From: Planctomycetaceae bacterium
Lineage (GTDB): Bacteria; Planctomycetota; Planctomycetia; Planctomycetales; Planctomycetaceae
Direction: 5' to 3'
Assembly (NCBI GenBank): GCA_020426325.1
Contig: JAGQQG010000043.1
Coordinates: 1-50,815, forward strand
Length of the DNA stretch: 50,815 nucleotides
Below the pieces are notes generated by a model, which saw nothing but the letters and a program-made list of their open reading frames with translations, was not told the DNA's origin and did not search any database. The translations under genes and the position numbers were made by a program. Below, piece by piece: positions 8,706-17,104 of the stretch. Position 1 is the stretch's first letter; each line of letters begins with the position of its first letter.

Positions 8706-9152
8706 ATGCGTTACGGTGAGCCGGCCAAGCCCGATGGGATCTCGGTCAAATCAATGACGATTGGCGTCATGATTCTCGTTGCCTGGCTTTGCTGGGCGAT
8801 TGCTGCCGCCAAGTATCTCGACCCCATCATCGCGATGCAGGGTCACAGCGTCGGCAACATGGGCGGAGGGCGCATCGAATTTCTGGTCCGAGGGATCTTT
8901 GGCAATTTTGTCAACTTCATCGGCAACTCTCTCATGCTTCATCGTGCGCCTGGAATCATCACGAATACGTTGCGTCATGAACGATGGATCATCCTGATGC
9001 TGTTTGTGCTGGAGGGCTTGGCGTTCGGTTTCGGCATGTTTACCCGGAACCTGGAAGATCGCCTTCAGCCCCCCAGGAAGCGTAAGCGCAAACGCCGACC
9101 AATCACCGGACCGCGTGATGAGCCTCGCAAACGAAAACGCGAGGGAGTCTGA
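8706..9152 (+). CDS. Small membrane protein, paralogue A of a tandem pair
   Basis: A 148-aa protein with three or four hydrophobic segments: IGVMILVAWLCWAIAAA near 18-34, GIFGNFVNFIGNSLMLH near 65-80 and IILMLFVLEGLAFGFGMF near 97-114. It ends in a strongly basic tail (RKRKRKRRPITGPRDEPRKR). I use ATG 8706 with cgagga upstream rather than 8658. It is clearly related to the next gene: both share DGISV-S/R-MTIGVM, IGN/ANSL, APGII-N-LR-ERWI and the ITGP/LTGP-KREG tail. I do not recognise a named family. The twin basic tails could bind nucleic acid or anionic lipid on the cytoplasmic face. Confidence 0.75.
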   Translation: MRYGEPAKPDGISVKSMTIGVMILVAWLCWAIAAAKYLDPIIAMQGHSVGNMGGGRIEFLVRGIFGNFVNFIGNSLMLHRAPGIITNTLRHERWIILMLFVLEGLAFGFGMFTRNLEDRLQPPRKRKRKRRPITGPRDEPRKRKREGV

Positions 9153-9210
9153 ACCTGCGACACATCACCCGAGAAACCTAGTCCCACTTCCCGCGCTCTA
9201 TGAGGTTACG

Positions 9211-9642
9211 ATGACAGACGATCAGAAGAACGACGGCATCTCTGTCCGCACCATGACCATCGGCGTGATGTTGGTCATTGCATACATCTGTTGGGGAATG
9301 GCCGCATCGGATTACCTGAATCTCGAGCCGCCATCGCCCGATGACGGGATCGTGATCGGACGAGGGCGCCGATTTGGTTTGATTGCCATCGTCTACGTGA
9401 TTGGAACTTTCATCGCCAATTCCCTGCACGTACACGAAGCACCTGGGATCATCTCCAATGTGCTCCGGAACGAACGATGGATCCTTTGGGCCTTCGTGGT
9501 GCTGGAAGTCCTGGCAGTCGGATTCGGCATCTGGGTGAAATCAATGGACACCAAACTCAACCAACCCAAAAGGAGACGGAAACGCCCGCTCACAGGTCCC
9601 AAAGTGGAGAAACCTCAGCGCCGAAAACGCGAGGGGATTTGA
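9211..9642 (+). CDS. Small membrane protein, paralogue B of a tandem pair
   Basis: A 143-aa protein, start ATG 9211 with gagg seven bases upstream. Hydrophobic segments are TIGVMLVIAYICWGMAAS, LIAIVYVIGTFIANSL and WAFVVLEVLAVGFGIWV. The tail KRRRKRPLTGPKVEKPQRRK is again highly basic. It lies 58 bp after its paralogue on the same strand, so the two are probably co-transcribed after a tandem duplication. The loop after the first helix differs: B has a Pro/Asp-rich EPPSPDDGIVIGRGRR where A has a Gly-rich loop. No function can be assigned from recognised motifs. Confidence 0.75.
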   Translation: MTDDQKNDGISVRTMTIGVMLVIAYICWGMAASDYLNLEPPSPDDGIVIGRGRRFGLIAIVYVIGTFIANSLHVHEAPGIISNVLRNERWILWAFVVLEVLAVGFGIWVKSMDTKLNQPKRRRKRPLTGPKVEKPQRRKREGI

Positions 9643-9671
9643 GCCAATACCGTGAGGACGCGTCAGGTGTC

Positions 9672-10580
9672 CTACGAGTCATTCACGACGGTGCAGGGGG
9701 TCTTGCGGGAGATGCGTTTCAGCAAACCGGTCAGGACTTTGCCGGGGCCGATCTCATAGAACTCGTCGATCCCCGCATCGAGCATGGCACGAATGGAGTC
9801 TTCCCAGCGAACAGGACTGATGACCTGCCGCACCAGAATATCCTTCAACGCAGCGGGATCGCTGTGCGTCTGAGCATCGACATTCGAGTAGACGGGAATC
9901 TCTGGCGACTTCATTTCCACTGAAGCAAGTGCTTCGGCGAGGCGTTGATCGGCAGGCTCCATGATCGATGTATGGAAAGCACCTGCCACCGCCAGTGGGA
10001 CGGCTCGTCCGCCTGCTGCGTCCGCCAGTTCGGCTGCTTGTTCACAGGCAGCGTTCACCCCGGAGACAACCGTATTGCCGGGACACAGGTAATTCGCTAT
10101 CTGCAGGATTCCAGCACTGCTCGCCTGCTGACAGATCTCCTCGACTTTGGGGATGTCAAGCAGGAGCATGCTGACCATCCCCGAGGGTGTCGCGTCGGCC
10201 GCGTCCTGCATGGCCTGCCCGCGTTGCTGGACAACCCGCAATCCTTCCTCGAACGACATCGCTCCTGAGAAGACGAGTGCGGTGTACTCTCCCAGGCTGA
10301 GCCCCGCTGCCATCTCACAGGCCAGCACGACATCCGGTGAGTCTGTCCTCAGTTTTTCCAGAGCGGCCAGACTCGCGACAAAGATCGCCGGCTGGCTGAT
10401 GACGGTTGAATCCAATTCCTCGGCCGGTCCCTCGAAGCACAACTTCGCGAGGTCGTAACCGAGGATTTCGTTTGCCTGCTCGAAGAGACGTGCGGCTGCC
10501 GGGTATCGTTCGGCAATCGCCTTGCCCATGCCAACATGCTGGGCTCCCTGACCGGGGAAGAGAAACGCAATACGGCTCAT
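9672..10580 (-). CDS. fabD: Malonyl-CoA:ACP transacylase
   Basis: A 302-aa cytoplasmic enzyme, normal length for FabD, which transfers malonyl from CoA to acyl carrier protein for fatty acid elongation. Visible motifs are FPGQGAQHVGMGK at 8-20, the nucleophile motif GLSLGEYTAL with Ser near 95, a conserved Arg region after QQRGQAM, and the catalytic His in AGAFHTSIMEPA near 200. GLS replaces the commoner GHS at the nucleophile elbow, a known natural variant. It follows plsX with only two bases between (10581-10582) and belongs to the rpmF-plsX-fabD operon, the classical lipid-synthesis arrangement of bacteria. Confidence 0.95.
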   Translation of the reverse strand: MSRIAFLFPGQGAQHVGMGKAIAERYPAAARLFEQANEILGYDLAKLCFEGPAEELDSTVISQPAIFVASLAALEKLRTDSPDVVLACEMAAGLSLGEYTALVFSGAMSFEEGLRVVQQRGQAMQDAADATPSGMVSMLLLDIPKVEEICQQASSAGILQIANYLCPGNTVVSGVNAACEQAAELADAAGGRAVPLAVAGAFHTSIMEPADQRLAEALASVEMKSPEIPVYSNVDAQTHSDPAALKDILVRQVISPVRWEDSIRAMLDAGIDEFYEIGPGKVLTGLLKRISRKTPCTVVNDS

Positions 10581-10582
10581 GC

Positions 10583-11584
10583 TCAGCCTCCTGCGTGGGC
10601 TGCCAGTTGCTCAACAATTCGGTCGTTCACGTGGCGATCCTTCAAACGCATGGCACCGCTCAATGCGTTCGTCATCGAACGGGCATCACTGGACCCGTGA
10701 CAGATGAGACAGATGCCGTCGATTCCCAACAATGGAGCCCCGCCGACTTCGTTGTATTCGAACTTCTTACTAACTTCGACGAACGCGGCTTTGGCGAGTT
10801 GCTGCTCCTCTTTCAGCGCACCGATGACAGCCCCGGCGAGCATTTTCATCATCATGGAGGCGATGCCTTCGCTCACCTTGAGAACGACATTCCCGACAAA
10901 GCCTTCACAGATCAGGACATCAGCCTCACCCTCATACAGGCCGCGTCCCTCGACGTTGCCCACATAAACATCTTTGAGACTGCTGTTCATCAGGAACTGA
11001 TGCGTTTCCCGGGCAAGTTCATTGCCTTTGCCCTCTTCAGTGCCGATGTTCATCAGGCCGACGCGGGGCTTCTCGATCCCCAGCATCTTCTGTGCATAAA
11101 TCGAGCCCATCACCCCGTACTGATAGAGGTGCTCGGTTCTCGCCCCCGGATTGGCGCCGACATCCATCAGGACTGAACCACCAGTCAGGGTCGGCAGCAC
11201 CACCGCAATCCCAGGACGCTTAACCCCTTTGAGGAACAGTCTCGTCCTCAGACCGGCAGCGACCACGGCGCCCGTGTTACCAGCGGAGACGACGGCATCG
11301 ACTTCCTTCGTAGCCATCAGCTTCCAACAGACAGCGATCGAACAGTTCGGTTTCTGGCGGAGAGCATCCGTCGGCTTTTCGTGCATGCCGACTGCTCCGT
11401 CCGCAGGAGTTACGATCAGACGATCGCCTGCATAACCACGATTGCTAAGCAGTTCCTTGAGGACGGGCTCGTCACCCACCAGCAGAACTTCCAGCTCCGG
11501 AAACGCTTGAACAGCAGCGATCGCACCGTCGATGTTGATCTCCGGAGCGTCGTCACCTCCCATCGCGTCGAGCGCGATTCGCAT
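10583..11584 (-). CDS. plsX: Phosphate acyltransferase PlsX
   Basis: A 333-aa protein of normal PlsX length. It makes acyl-phosphate from acyl-ACP for phospholipid synthesis. The N-terminus MRIALDAMGGDDAPEINIDG is diagnostic. Further on are DALRQKPNCSIAV, VSAGNTGAVVAAGL, KRPGIAVVLPT, LMNIGTEEGKGNELARETH and CEGFVGNVVLKVSEG, all family signatures. The enzyme is a soluble, peripherally membrane-associated dimer. The gene sits between rpmF and fabD on the minus strand, six bases after the rpmF stop. The ATG at 11584 is unambiguous. Confidence 0.96.
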   Translation of the reverse strand: MRIALDAMGGDDAPEINIDGAIAAVQAFPELEVLLVGDEPVLKELLSNRGYAGDRLIVTPADGAVGMHEKPTDALRQKPNCSIAVCWKLMATKEVDAVVSAGNTGAVVAAGLRTRLFLKGVKRPGIAVVLPTLTGGSVLMDVGANPGARTEHLYQYGVMGSIYAQKMLGIEKPRVGLMNIGTEEGKGNELARETHQFLMNSSLKDVYVGNVEGRGLYEGEADVLICEGFVGNVVLKVSEGIASMMMKMLAGAVIGALKEEQQLAKAAFVEVSKKFEYNEVGGAPLLGIDGICLICHGSSDARSMTNALSGAMRLKDRHVNDRIVEQLAAHAGG

Positions 11585-11590
11585 GTGCGG

Positions 11591-11770
11591 TTAGTCCTCA
11601 GTTTCAACCATGGTGCGCCCGTGGTAATAGCCGCAATTCGGGCAGACCACGTGCGAGGGAACTGGAGTGCTGCACTGAGCGCAATACTGCAACTTAGGAG
11701 CTGAGACAGAGTTGTGACTCCGTCGCTTGCGAGACCGTGTCTTGGACATACGGCGTTTGGGTACCGCCAT
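11591..11770 (-). CDS. rpmF: 50S ribosomal protein L32
   Basis: A 59-aa ribosomal protein of the large subunit. MAVPKRRMSKTRSRKRRSHN is the classic L32 N-terminus, followed by a zinc ribbon CAQC near 33-36 and CPNC near 46-49, so this is the zinc-binding form. I start at ATG 11770 with AGAAGGTGA upstream; the three longer codons are rejected because L32 begins MAVPK. First gene of the rpmF-plsX-fabD operon, driven by the promoter at 11905-11933. Confidence 0.96.
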   Translation of the reverse strand: MAVPKRRMSKTRSRKRRSHNSVSAPKLQYCAQCSTPVPSHVVCPNCGYYHGRTMVETED

Positions 11771-11904
11771 GACGTTCACCTTCTGGTGGGATAATTGTTC
11801 GAATCGGAGAGCTGATGATCACCCCTGGTGAGATGGGCGACACACTCATCGAGATATCACGCATCCTGATAAACAAACTTCGATTCAGGATCGCGAAGAA
11901 GATC

Positions 11905-11933
11905 ATCCTACGCGAATCACCACAGTCCGTCAA
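11905..11933 (-). promoter_or_regulatory. Sigma70-type promoter of rpmF-plsX-fabD
   Basis: Reading the minus strand, TTGACG (11928-11933) is followed after exactly 17 bp by TAGGAT (11905-11910). This predicts a transcript starting near 11898 with a leader of about 128 nt before the rpmF ATG. It is one of the best housekeeping-type promoter matches in the window. Confidence 0.6.
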
Positions 11934-11972
11934 ATGCACCGAGGATTGCCAAAACCCAATGCCCAGATGAGA

Positions 11973-12380
11973 TTAGGCCTTTGACCGGACAGTCGTGGTT
12001 TTGGGTTCCGCGTCCCCAGACTTCAAGGCCGTCAGCGCCTCTTCCTCACTGGCGTAATACGGCCAGAGCTTGAACAGGCTCATGTTTTGAAGCACCTCCA
12101 CCATCTGCGGATCGGCCGCACACAGGGCAACCCGACCGTTTTGATTCTTCACCTCACGAGCCATCGACACTAATGAGCCAATAAACTCGGAACCAAAATA
12201 CTGCAATTTGCTGAGGTTGATGACCAGATGCGAGATCTCCGGCTTCATGACCGCATCACGGACCGTGTTCGCCTCCCGATGCAGATCGTTGTAGAGGAAC
12301 GAACCCGCTTGTCCCTTCGGGGTGACAACCAGGATGTCATCCAGCTGCTTTGTCGTGAAGATATTGAGATGCTTCAACAT
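11973..12380 (-). CDS. STAS-domain protein (anti-sigma factor antagonist-like)
   Basis: A 135-aa soluble protein with a single STAS fold. DILVVTPKGQAGSFLYND is the first strand-helix unit, SHLVINLSKLQYFGSEFIGSL the central strand and switch helix, and GRVALCAADPQMVEVLQNM the third strand and helix. At the switch position, where SpoIIAA-type antagonists have DSSG, this protein has FGSEF; the Ser after FG could be the phosphorylation site. The C-terminal 20 residues are Ala/Thr-rich and disordered. Partner-switching needs an RsbW-like kinase; one is encoded at 21890-22534 in this window but not adjacent. A pairing is only inference. Confidence 0.82.
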   Translation of the reverse strand: MLKHLNIFTTKQLDDILVVTPKGQAGSFLYNDLHREANTVRDAVMKPEISHLVINLSKLQYFGSEFIGSLVSMAREVKNQNGRVALCAADPQMVEVLQNMSLFKLWPYYASEEEALTALKSGDAEPKTTTVRSKA

Positions 12381-12479
12381 GGTGGCCCGATTCTAACAGA
12401 CTTATCTGGCAAGTGAAGGATTTTGCCACAGTAATTGACCGACGCTGAAAGTCTGTTCGAACCAACAACGTCGCGGAAT

Positions 12480-13451
12480 TCATGGATTTTTACGCTGTCC
12501 AAGTACATTGACACCACTTCCCACGAGCAGGTTCTGATCGTAGGTCCAGCGGTAGAATGTCCCCGTCTTCTCCGGCGGAAGCACCCTGAGATTCGTAAAC
12601 CCCGCCTCTTCAAACCATTCCGTCAATTCCCGAACCGTATGATGATGCTGAAACTCGGGTGCGTACCAGTCGAACGTGTCGCAGACTCGATTCTCGTAGT
12701 TCGGATGATTGCTGAAGCTGATCACCTTATTCAGGGTGGAGTTCAGGAGAGGGATGCCCCCCAGACGAGCTCCCCAGACACAGAAACCTTCGAGACGATC
12801 CGGTTGCATGGCTGTCGTGCGACGCCTGAGCCAGTCGTTCAATCTCTCCTGCCACCACTGGTTGCGACGATACAGCCAGACCGCCATCCGCCCACCAGGT
12901 TTGACCATTTTGGCTACTGCATCAAACACTTCGCGAGTGTTCGCATCGTGATGCATGACACCGATCGAGAACACGACATCAAACGAGGCCGGCTCCAGTG
13001 GCAGCTTCTTGAGGTCCGCCTGAGCGAATGAGACGTTTGGCAGATGGTCGCACAGCGATGCAGCCTTCTCGACTGCTTCAGTGTGATCGACGCCAATGAC
13101 GGTTGCTCCTGCTTCGCCGGCAACCTTGGAGTAACGACCGCCTCCACAACCAGCGTCGAGAACTCGCAGCCCTTTGAGTTCGTCTAGCGACAGTCCGGTT
13201 TTGGCCTGAAAGGTGGCCCGATCCTCGTCATCGTGAGCCACTTCGTAGCGAGTCCATTGCCGCCCGAAGCTCGCGAGATGTTGCGACTGAGTGAAACGGG
13301 GAATCCCGTTGATGATGGGATAAGTGGTCGCGCCTCCATCACAAATCAACGACGTTCCATCGTCACTCATACGAAGCGGCAGACCCGTCTCCGGACAACG
13401 CAGCAGGGCCAGCAGGGCATCATTCACAGCGGAACCCGGAGCATCAATCAA
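12480..13451 (-). CDS. Class I SAM-dependent methyltransferase with Trm112-like N-terminal domain
   Basis: A 323-aa protein. Residues 10-55 (ALLALLRCPETGLPLRMS then TTYPIINGIPRF) resemble a Trm112-like domain; one Cys of the usual pairs is visible in LRCPETG, another in LICDGG. The methyltransferase core follows with motif I VLDAGCGGGRYS at 97-108, GVDHTEAVE near 120, FAQADLKKLPL near 141 and FDVVFSIGVMHH near 158. The C-terminus may bind substrate. The frame opens with TTG at 13451; GTG at 13427 (VNDALLALL) is an equally plausible start. Substrate unknown: methylation of lipids, quinones or small metabolites are all possible. Confidence 0.82.
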   Translation of the reverse strand: MIDAPGSAVNDALLALLRCPETGLPLRMSDDGTSLICDGGATTYPIINGIPRFTQSQHLASFGRQWTRYEVAHDDEDRATFQAKTGLSLDELKGLRVLDAGCGGGRYSKVAGEAGATVIGVDHTEAVEKAASLCDHLPNVSFAQADLKKLPLEPASFDVVFSIGVMHHDANTREVFDAVAKMVKPGGRMAVWLYRRNQWWQERLNDWLRRRTTAMQPDRLEGFCVWGARLGGIPLLNSTLNKVISFSNHPNYENRVCDTFDWYAPEFQHHHTVRELTEWFEEAGFTNLRVLPPEKTGTFYRWTYDQNLLVGSGVNVLGQRKNP

Positions 13452-13499
13452 AGCTAAGGGATAACAATCAGGAAAGCCCTGAGGCCAACGAAGCAGACA

Positions 13500-14810
13500 T
13501 CATTTCGACTTCTTGATGAGAAAGACAACCCTCGCGGTCGACGGCGAGGCATAGATCTCAGAAAAGCGATCAACTTCAGCAGACTGTGCTGGCTCCGCAG
13601 AATCTGATTCCTGCTCCTCGTTTGCAGCCAGTTCACGGGCGGATTCGGCCGCCTCTGGTGTTTGCGTAAAGATGGACCGACCCCGCAATTCAAACTCATG
13701 GACATCCTTGTCGGAGACTCTCGCTGTCAGATGGGCATGCAGCGGATGAGAACGAGTTTGTGACGGAGCTGGTGGTTCATCAGCGGGAGCAATTGCAGGC
13801 TCCGATCGGTTCAACTCTGCCTTCTCGTCCGGAGCAGCCAGGCTTTCAGTCGCCTGCTGTTGTCTCATCACAGGTGCCAGGAGTTTCTGCTCGATCTGAA
13901 CCTTCTGCATCGCGAGAGACGTCGTCGCGTCCTCGGGCTGTCCGTACCCGTGAGAATCCAGTTCCGCGACGACTTCTGCAACTTTTTCCCAATCAGACTC
14001 GACCAGAATCACCACGTTGGGATCGCTCGCGGACGTTTCGATCGTCTCCCCCTCAACAGGCGAGACAATGCCGTGATTTGACAGCAGCACACGGATGTCT
14101 CCCGCTGCCATCTGCACGTCGACTACAGTCAAGGTAATCCAGACGGTCTCGTCTGCAACTTCCGTCAGATATTTCACAACATCACCGGGCTGTGGCACAT
14201 GCCGATCTTTGGCCACCTGCTCCAGCAGCGATTCAACGGGCAGGGATGCCGTGCGAACGAGGGGCTCTTCTGCCGACCCATCCTCGTGCAGGGCAGGGGA
14301 GTCGTCTGCAACAAGTCCATCAGTCACAAGGCCGTTGGTCGCCAGTTCAGGTTCACTCATGGCAAGTGCCGACGCAGGCGGTTCGTCATTGTCGGCCAAC
14401 AGGATGTCCGTGGTTGCTGCAGATTCGATCGCTGGCGACATTCCGACATCGGCTATCTTGTTCACTTGCGGAACGGCAGGCCAGATCATGATGAGTAATC
14501 CGGCCGCAGCTGCCGTCATGACTCCGCCAGCAATCATCCAGGAGTGTCGAGAAGCGGATTTTTCGGACGATGATGCTGTTGACACAACCTCCGAGCAAAT
14601 CTCCGCCATCACCGCGTCTCTCAATCCGGGAGATGGAACGTCCTCACGCAATGCCCGAAGGCTTAAGGACAGTTGCCGGTAGTCCTCCAGCACCTGATTG
14701 ATTGCTGGCGACTGCTCAATGGCACGACCGACTTGCGCACGTTCTTCGGCTGAGACTTCGTCATCGAAGTACGCAGACAACAGTTCGCGGGGGAGTGATT
14801 TCTTGGACAT
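13500..14810 (-). CDS. Anti-sigma factor, membrane anchored
   Basis: A 436-aa protein. Residues 1-75 form an anti-sigma-type cytoplasmic domain (LLSAYFDDEVSAEERAQVGR, then YRQLSLSLRALREDVPSPGL) without the His-x3-Cys-x2-Cys zinc motif of ZAS proteins. One membrane helix follows at about 91-112 (MIAGGVMTAAAAGLLIMIW). The remaining 320 residues are extracytoplasmic, acidic and low in complexity, with a folded-looking section around TLTVVDVQMAAGDIRVLLSN. It starts five bases after the stop of the ECF sigma factor gene, which makes it the likely cognate inhibitor. The large outer domain suggests it senses an envelope signal. Confidence 0.85.
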   Translation of the reverse strand: MSKKSLPRELLSAYFDDEVSAEERAQVGRAIEQSPAINQVLEDYRQLSLSLRALREDVPSPGLRDAVMAEICSEVVSTASSSEKSASRHSWMIAGGVMTAAAAGLLIMIWPAVPQVNKIADVGMSPAIESAATTDILLADNDEPPASALAMSEPELATNGLVTDGLVADDSPALHEDGSAEEPLVRTASLPVESLLEQVAKDRHVPQPGDVVKYLTEVADETVWITLTVVDVQMAAGDIRVLLSNHGIVSPVEGETIETSASDPNVVILVESDWEKVAEVVAELDSHGYGQPEDATTSLAMQKVQIEQKLLAPVMRQQQATESLAAPDEKAELNRSEPAIAPADEPPAPSQTRSHPLHAHLTARVSDKDVHEFELRGRSIFTQTPEAAESARELAANEEQESDSAEPAQSAEVDRFSEIYASPSTARVVFLIKKSK

Positions 14811-14815
14811 CGTTC

Positions 14816-15400
14816 TTACGATCGTTCGTTTGCCAGGGCTCGGGTCAGCTTTTCTCGCAGTTCACTGCGAGCCCGATGGATACGGCTGCGGACGGTTCCC
14901 ACAGGGACGTCAACCATCTCGGCAATTTGTTCGTAACTCAAACCTTCCATTTCTCGGAGGACGATGACAGTACGAAATTCTTCGGCGAGTTCATTCAGGG
15001 CATTTTGAACAAGGGCTTGGCGTTCGCTTGCTTGCAGGTGGTAGGCGGGGTCCGACTCCGGACGATCATCGGTGGGCTCTGTCCCAGTGGTCTCCCGAAT
15101 CGCATCCACTGATGCGGTCGCTCCACGACGCCGGCGGTGCCGACTGATGGCCGCATTGTAGGCAATTCGAAACAGCCATGAGTAAAACGACGACTCCTGG
15201 CGGAACGATTTCAGTTTACGGAAGGCTAGGACGAACGCCTCCTGCGAGACGTCTCGGGCCTCATGGACCGAGCCGACCATGTGCACCAGGGTTCCATAAA
15301 GCCTCTTCTCGTAACGCGTTACCAGTTTCCCAAACGCATCACTCTGGCCTGACAGACACTGGTCGATCAGTTGTTGATCGGATGTGCTCACGTCGTCCAC
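14816..15400 (-). CDS. RNA polymerase ECF sigma factor
   Basis: A 194-aa RpoE-like sigma factor. Region 2 spans LIDQCLSGQSDAFGKLVTRY to YSWLFRIAYNAAISRHRRRR, with the conserved DVSQEAFVLAFRKL core. Region 4 spans ALNELAEEFRTVIVLREMEG, then LSYEQIAEMVDVPVGTVRSR, a clear helix-turn-helix. The frame is open to a TTG at 15466, but I prefer GTG 15400 (VDDVSTSDQQ), which has AAGGAAGGG 11 bases upstream and lies just after the promoter at 15449-15477. It is followed by the anti-sigma gene at 14810. It probably drives its own operon and an envelope regulon. Confidence 0.93.
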   Translation of the reverse strand: MDDVSTSDQQLIDQCLSGQSDAFGKLVTRYEKRLYGTLVHMVGSVHEARDVSQEAFVLAFRKLKSFRQESSFYSWLFRIAYNAAISRHRRRRGATASVDAIRETTGTEPTDDRPESDPAYHLQASERQALVQNALNELAEEFRTVIVLREMEGLSYEQIAEMVDVPVGTVRSRIHRARSELREKLTRALANERS

Positions 15401-15448
15401 AGAAATCGACGCCCTTCCTTTTGCACAAGTTCCCGAAAAGTTCTCTGC

Positions 15449-15477
15449 ATCCTCATTCTCTGACAATCAATTGTCAA
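15449..15477 (-). promoter_or_regulatory. Candidate promoter and dyad upstream of the ECF sigma gene
   Basis: On the minus strand TTGACA (15472-15477) and GAGGAT (15449-15454) are separated by 17 bp. The -35 element is part of a perfect dyad tgacaa-tcaa-ttgtca (15461-15476), which could be an operator. The promoter falls inside the longer TTG-started reading frame, which supports the GTG 15400 start. Confidence 0.45.
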
Positions 15478-15504
15478 TCAGCCGCGCGCCCTCTGCAGTT
15501 GTAA

Positions 15505-16830
15505 TCATTCTTCCGGTTTATTCGATTCCGAGGGCTGCTCGGAGATGTCAGACACCTTGAAATCGATCGGGACACTGATCACCAGCGTGGGAGCAGTATA
15601 GACAAATTCCAGCTCAGAAGGTTGTGCAGTGACGTCACGAAATCGGTACGAAAGCCTCACCGCCGCTTCCGCCTCAGCGACCGTGTCAAAACGGTCGGGA
15701 AACCATCGACGATCGCTTTTCCCTGATCTCAACAGAGCCTCATTGTGGTAAACCCAGGTACGGTGCGATTCAAACGCTGGCCCAGTCGTGTCGTAGGCCA
15801 CGCGAAGGTCGACCCAGCACGAAACGGGCAGTGACTCGTCGGTGGAAGCAAACCTCGTTTGATCCATCGTGACCGTCACGCCTCCACGTCGACGGGTGAC
15901 CTGCTTCGAGGTATCGAGATTGCGGAAGACAAAGGGCTCTTCGCCCGCTGCCAGTTCGATCGTCAGCTGACCGACCAGGTCGACCACATTGACCTCGCTC
16001 CCCTTGGACGTCACAAAGTCGATCGCCAGGGAAGTGGCCTCTCCACGTTCCGCCGGACGTTCGAGCTTTGCTTCGGCATTCAGGGGGTGTAACGAATGGT
16101 CAGCTGCGGAAAGTTCAAAATCCGCGTGAGTCATCCGAATGAAGAGTGGCCGGAGTCGAGGTTCTGCAAGGACGTCGAACTTCACCCTCAGAATCTCGCG
16201 ACTCTCGTTCGTGAAATCACGTCGACGTGAGAACGATCGGGCCACGATTCGGAAGGCACCTGCATCCGCAATTCGACGGGACACGTCATCGGGACGCTTG
16301 GGCAGAAATTTGAGGTGCTTTCCCTTGGCCTCGGGGCGAGCGATGAAACCTGTCTCGACTTCAAGTCGATGAATCGATTCCCAGAATGTGATGTCTGACC
16401 AGTCGACATCCAGCTGCCTTTGCAGAACCTCACCGGGTATGTTGGACGTGTCGAGTGCGTTCCCTGTCTGCTCCGAAATCGATTGCACAATTTCAAGCAG
16501 CGATAACTGCCCGGAAAGCGTGACACGACTCGCGTCCGCTGTCGCTTCGGCCTGCTGACGTTCGAGGACATCTCGTACCCGAAGGACCGCGTCACGGGCG
16601 GCGGGCGAAGAGATACGGTCCGGAGCAGGGAGGTGCGAGAGGACTTGCGGTCCGAATTCTCGCAGGGTCCGTTCGGCCTCGCCTCTGATGGAAAGCGAGG
16701 AGTCCCCCAATTGCTGAATGAGTTGCTGCACCCGCTCCACAGTAACGTCATCCGCAATGGCTGCCCGCTCTACGCTGGCGAGCATGAGCAACACCACGAG
16801 GATGCATCGACGATTCCAGAGCTGACACAT
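15505..16830 (-). CDS. Secreted planctomycete protein with HEAT-like N-terminus
   Basis: A 441-aa exported protein. A signal peptide is visible (CILVVLLMLASVERAAIA, about residues 9-26). Residues 30-75 resemble a single HEAT repeat (VQQLIQQLGDSSLSIRGEA followed by RTLREFGPQVL). Residues 100-170 have a secretin/STN-like look (VTLSGQLSLLEIVQSISEQT then WSDITFWESIHRLE). The rest is beta-rich with no motif I recognise. It lies directly upstream of the ECF sigma and anti-sigma genes on the same strand and might be part of their envelope-stress circuit. ATG 16830 has no strong ribosome-binding site. Confidence 0.72.
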   Translation of the reverse strand: MCQLWNRRCILVVLLMLASVERAAIADDVTVERVQQLIQQLGDSSLSIRGEAERTLREFGPQVLSHLPAPDRISSPAARDAVLRVRDVLERQQAEATADASRVTLSGQLSLLEIVQSISEQTGNALDTSNIPGEVLQRQLDVDWSDITFWESIHRLEVETGFIARPEAKGKHLKFLPKRPDDVSRRIADAGAFRIVARSFSRRRDFTNESREILRVKFDVLAEPRLRPLFIRMTHADFELSAADHSLHPLNAEAKLERPAERGEATSLAIDFVTSKGSEVNVVDLVGQLTIELAAGEEPFVFRNLDTSKQVTRRRGGVTVTMDQTRFASTDESLPVSCWVDLRVAYDTTGPAFESHRTWVYHNEALLRSGKSDRRWFPDRFDTVAEAEAAVRLSYRFRDVTAQPSELEFVYTAPTLVISVPIDFKVSDISEQPSESNKPEE

Positions 16831-16888
16831 CTTCCGGGTCTCATCTTTAAGTGGATCGCAGGGAACGAATACCTGCCCCGACCGAGCG

Positions 16889-16906
16889 TGTTGCCAAAAC
16901 GCAACA
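16889..16906. promoter_or_regulatory. Dyad TGTTGC-N6-GCAACA
   Basis: A perfect 6-bp inverted repeat with a 6-bp spacer about 60 bp upstream of the secreted protein gene at 16830. A very similar dyad, TGTTGT-N6-ACAACA, lies at 38400-38417. A shared regulator is possible but unproven. Confidence 0.35.
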
Positions 16907-17078
16907 TCAAGCCCGCATTGTCAGTTTAGACCGGCCAGACGTCACCGAGAACCTCGAATGACCGGAAAGGGATTGGGGCTTGTCCGAGTTTTCGTCCTAA
17001 GTTTCTGTCAAACACTGCTCAAAGTTCGTTTGCAAGCCAGGGCGGGCGACACTCCAAAGGCGCCGTGAGATACGTTGC

Positions 17079-17104
17079 GGCTCGGCAGGAGCCTCGCCCT
17101 CCCG
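17079..17104 (+). repeat. 26-bp dispersed repeat, copy 1
   Basis: This copy begins ggctcggcagga and ends ccctcccg. Its reverse complement occurs at 48322-48347 with two mismatches. It contains an internal near-palindrome (ggctcggcaggagcc). Confidence 0.7.

Noticed and set aside
9672-10580. FabD considered defective because GHS reads GLS at the nucleophile
   Set aside because: The Ser and catalytic His are present, and GLSLGE occurs naturally in active family members.
12455-12475. A gttcgaacc string resembling a tRNA T-loop
   Set aside because: The flanking bases do not form a T-arm stem and no acceptor or anticodon arm can be drawn around it.
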